64,000 bases of DNA from Henningerozyma blattae CBS 6284 (Eukaryota > Ascomycota > Saccharomycetes > Saccharomycetales > Saccharomycetaceae). A program made the translations under genes and the position numbers. Below, piece after piece: positions 63,884 to 64,000 of this stretch. How positions within the stretch are numbered: the stretch's first letter is position 1; the number at the start of each line of letters is the position of its first letter. The notes below the pieces were generated by a model. The model was given only the letters and a program-made list of their open reading frames with translations. It had not been told where the DNA came from and made no database searches. The DNA lies in assembly GCF_000315915.1 (NCBI RefSeq), contig NC_020187.1, positions 1 to 64,000 on the forward strand, written 5' to 3'.

Positions 63884-64000
63884 TTTGAATAATAGTTATA
63901 GGATAGTTTGTTTTGAACGAAAATCTTTTATTTAGAACACGAACGAAAGCTATTATTCTCACTAAATCCCATCGCTCTTTTATACAAAACGCAAAAAATG
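63884..64000 (-). promoter_or_regulatory. Start of the RPL10 promoter
   Basis: 117 bp upstream of the RPL10 ATG to the window edge; no Rap1-type site seen in this short piece. Confidence 0.4.

Overview
The window is nuclear DNA of a budding yeast in the family Saccharomycetaceae. The evidence is recognisable orthologues (PMR1, HAA1, SUT1/2, YIP5, YRB30, SIC1, BOS1, FMP25, FMP32, RPL10), a tRNA-Leu(CAA) with an intron at the canonical site, a Ty1/copia-type retrotransposon relic primed by initiator tRNA-Met, a BOS1 intron with a TACTAAC branch site, and AT-rich intergenic DNA. Gene order mixes the two S. cerevisiae sister tracks produced by the whole-genome duplication: YGL161-167 with HAA1-type YPR008, and YFL046-049 with YLR075-080. 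This suggests a post-duplication lineage outside Saccharomyces (for example Tetrapisispora, Vanderwaltozyma or Kazachstania-like), but the species cannot be fixed from the window alone.

Layout. 1-3039 (-): N-terminal two-fifths or so of a flocculin-repeat adhesin, cut by the window edge. 4.7-10.3 kb: retrotransposon graveyard made of a broken Ty4-like element, an inverted LTR at an assembly gap (20 N), LTR-like remnants and a short element with long terminal inverted repeats, all around tRNA-Leu(CAA). 10.3-16.2 kb: AT-rich gene desert with one copy of a dispersed repeat and a probable decayed gene. 16.3-30.5 kb: compact block YIP5, SUT1/2-like, YRB30, HAA1, a KRE2/MNT1-family mannosyltransferase and PMR1. 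30.9-38.4 kb (-): an intact 2476-residue GPI-type adhesin, paralogue of the one at the left edge, about half tandem repeat. 38.4-45.8 kb: second gene desert with an inverted pair of the same dispersed repeat. 45.8-52.2 kb: aquaporin, a YML131W-like reductase and two tandem GRE2-type reductases. 53.2-63.9 kb: SWP82/RSC7-like remodeller subunit, EMP46/47, SIC1, BOS1, FMP25, FMP32 and RPL10.

Several genes serve the secretory pathway and cell surface: PMR1 supplies Golgi Ca/Mn, the mannosyltransferase uses Mn, BOS1, EMP46/47 and YIP5 act in ER-Golgi traffic, and the adhesins are heavily O-mannosylated cargo. HAA1, the aquaporin and the GRE2/YML131W reductases are stress-related. These links are functional inference, not operons.

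Two otherwise good genes are broken at homopolymer A runs: the HAA1 C-terminus and the FMP25 N-terminus. In both, the alternative frame continues into conserved sequence, so sequencing error is the first suspicion. The least explained features are the dispersed repeat family with a conserved hairpin, the terminal-inverted-repeat element beside the tRNA, and the decayed coding tract next to YIP5.
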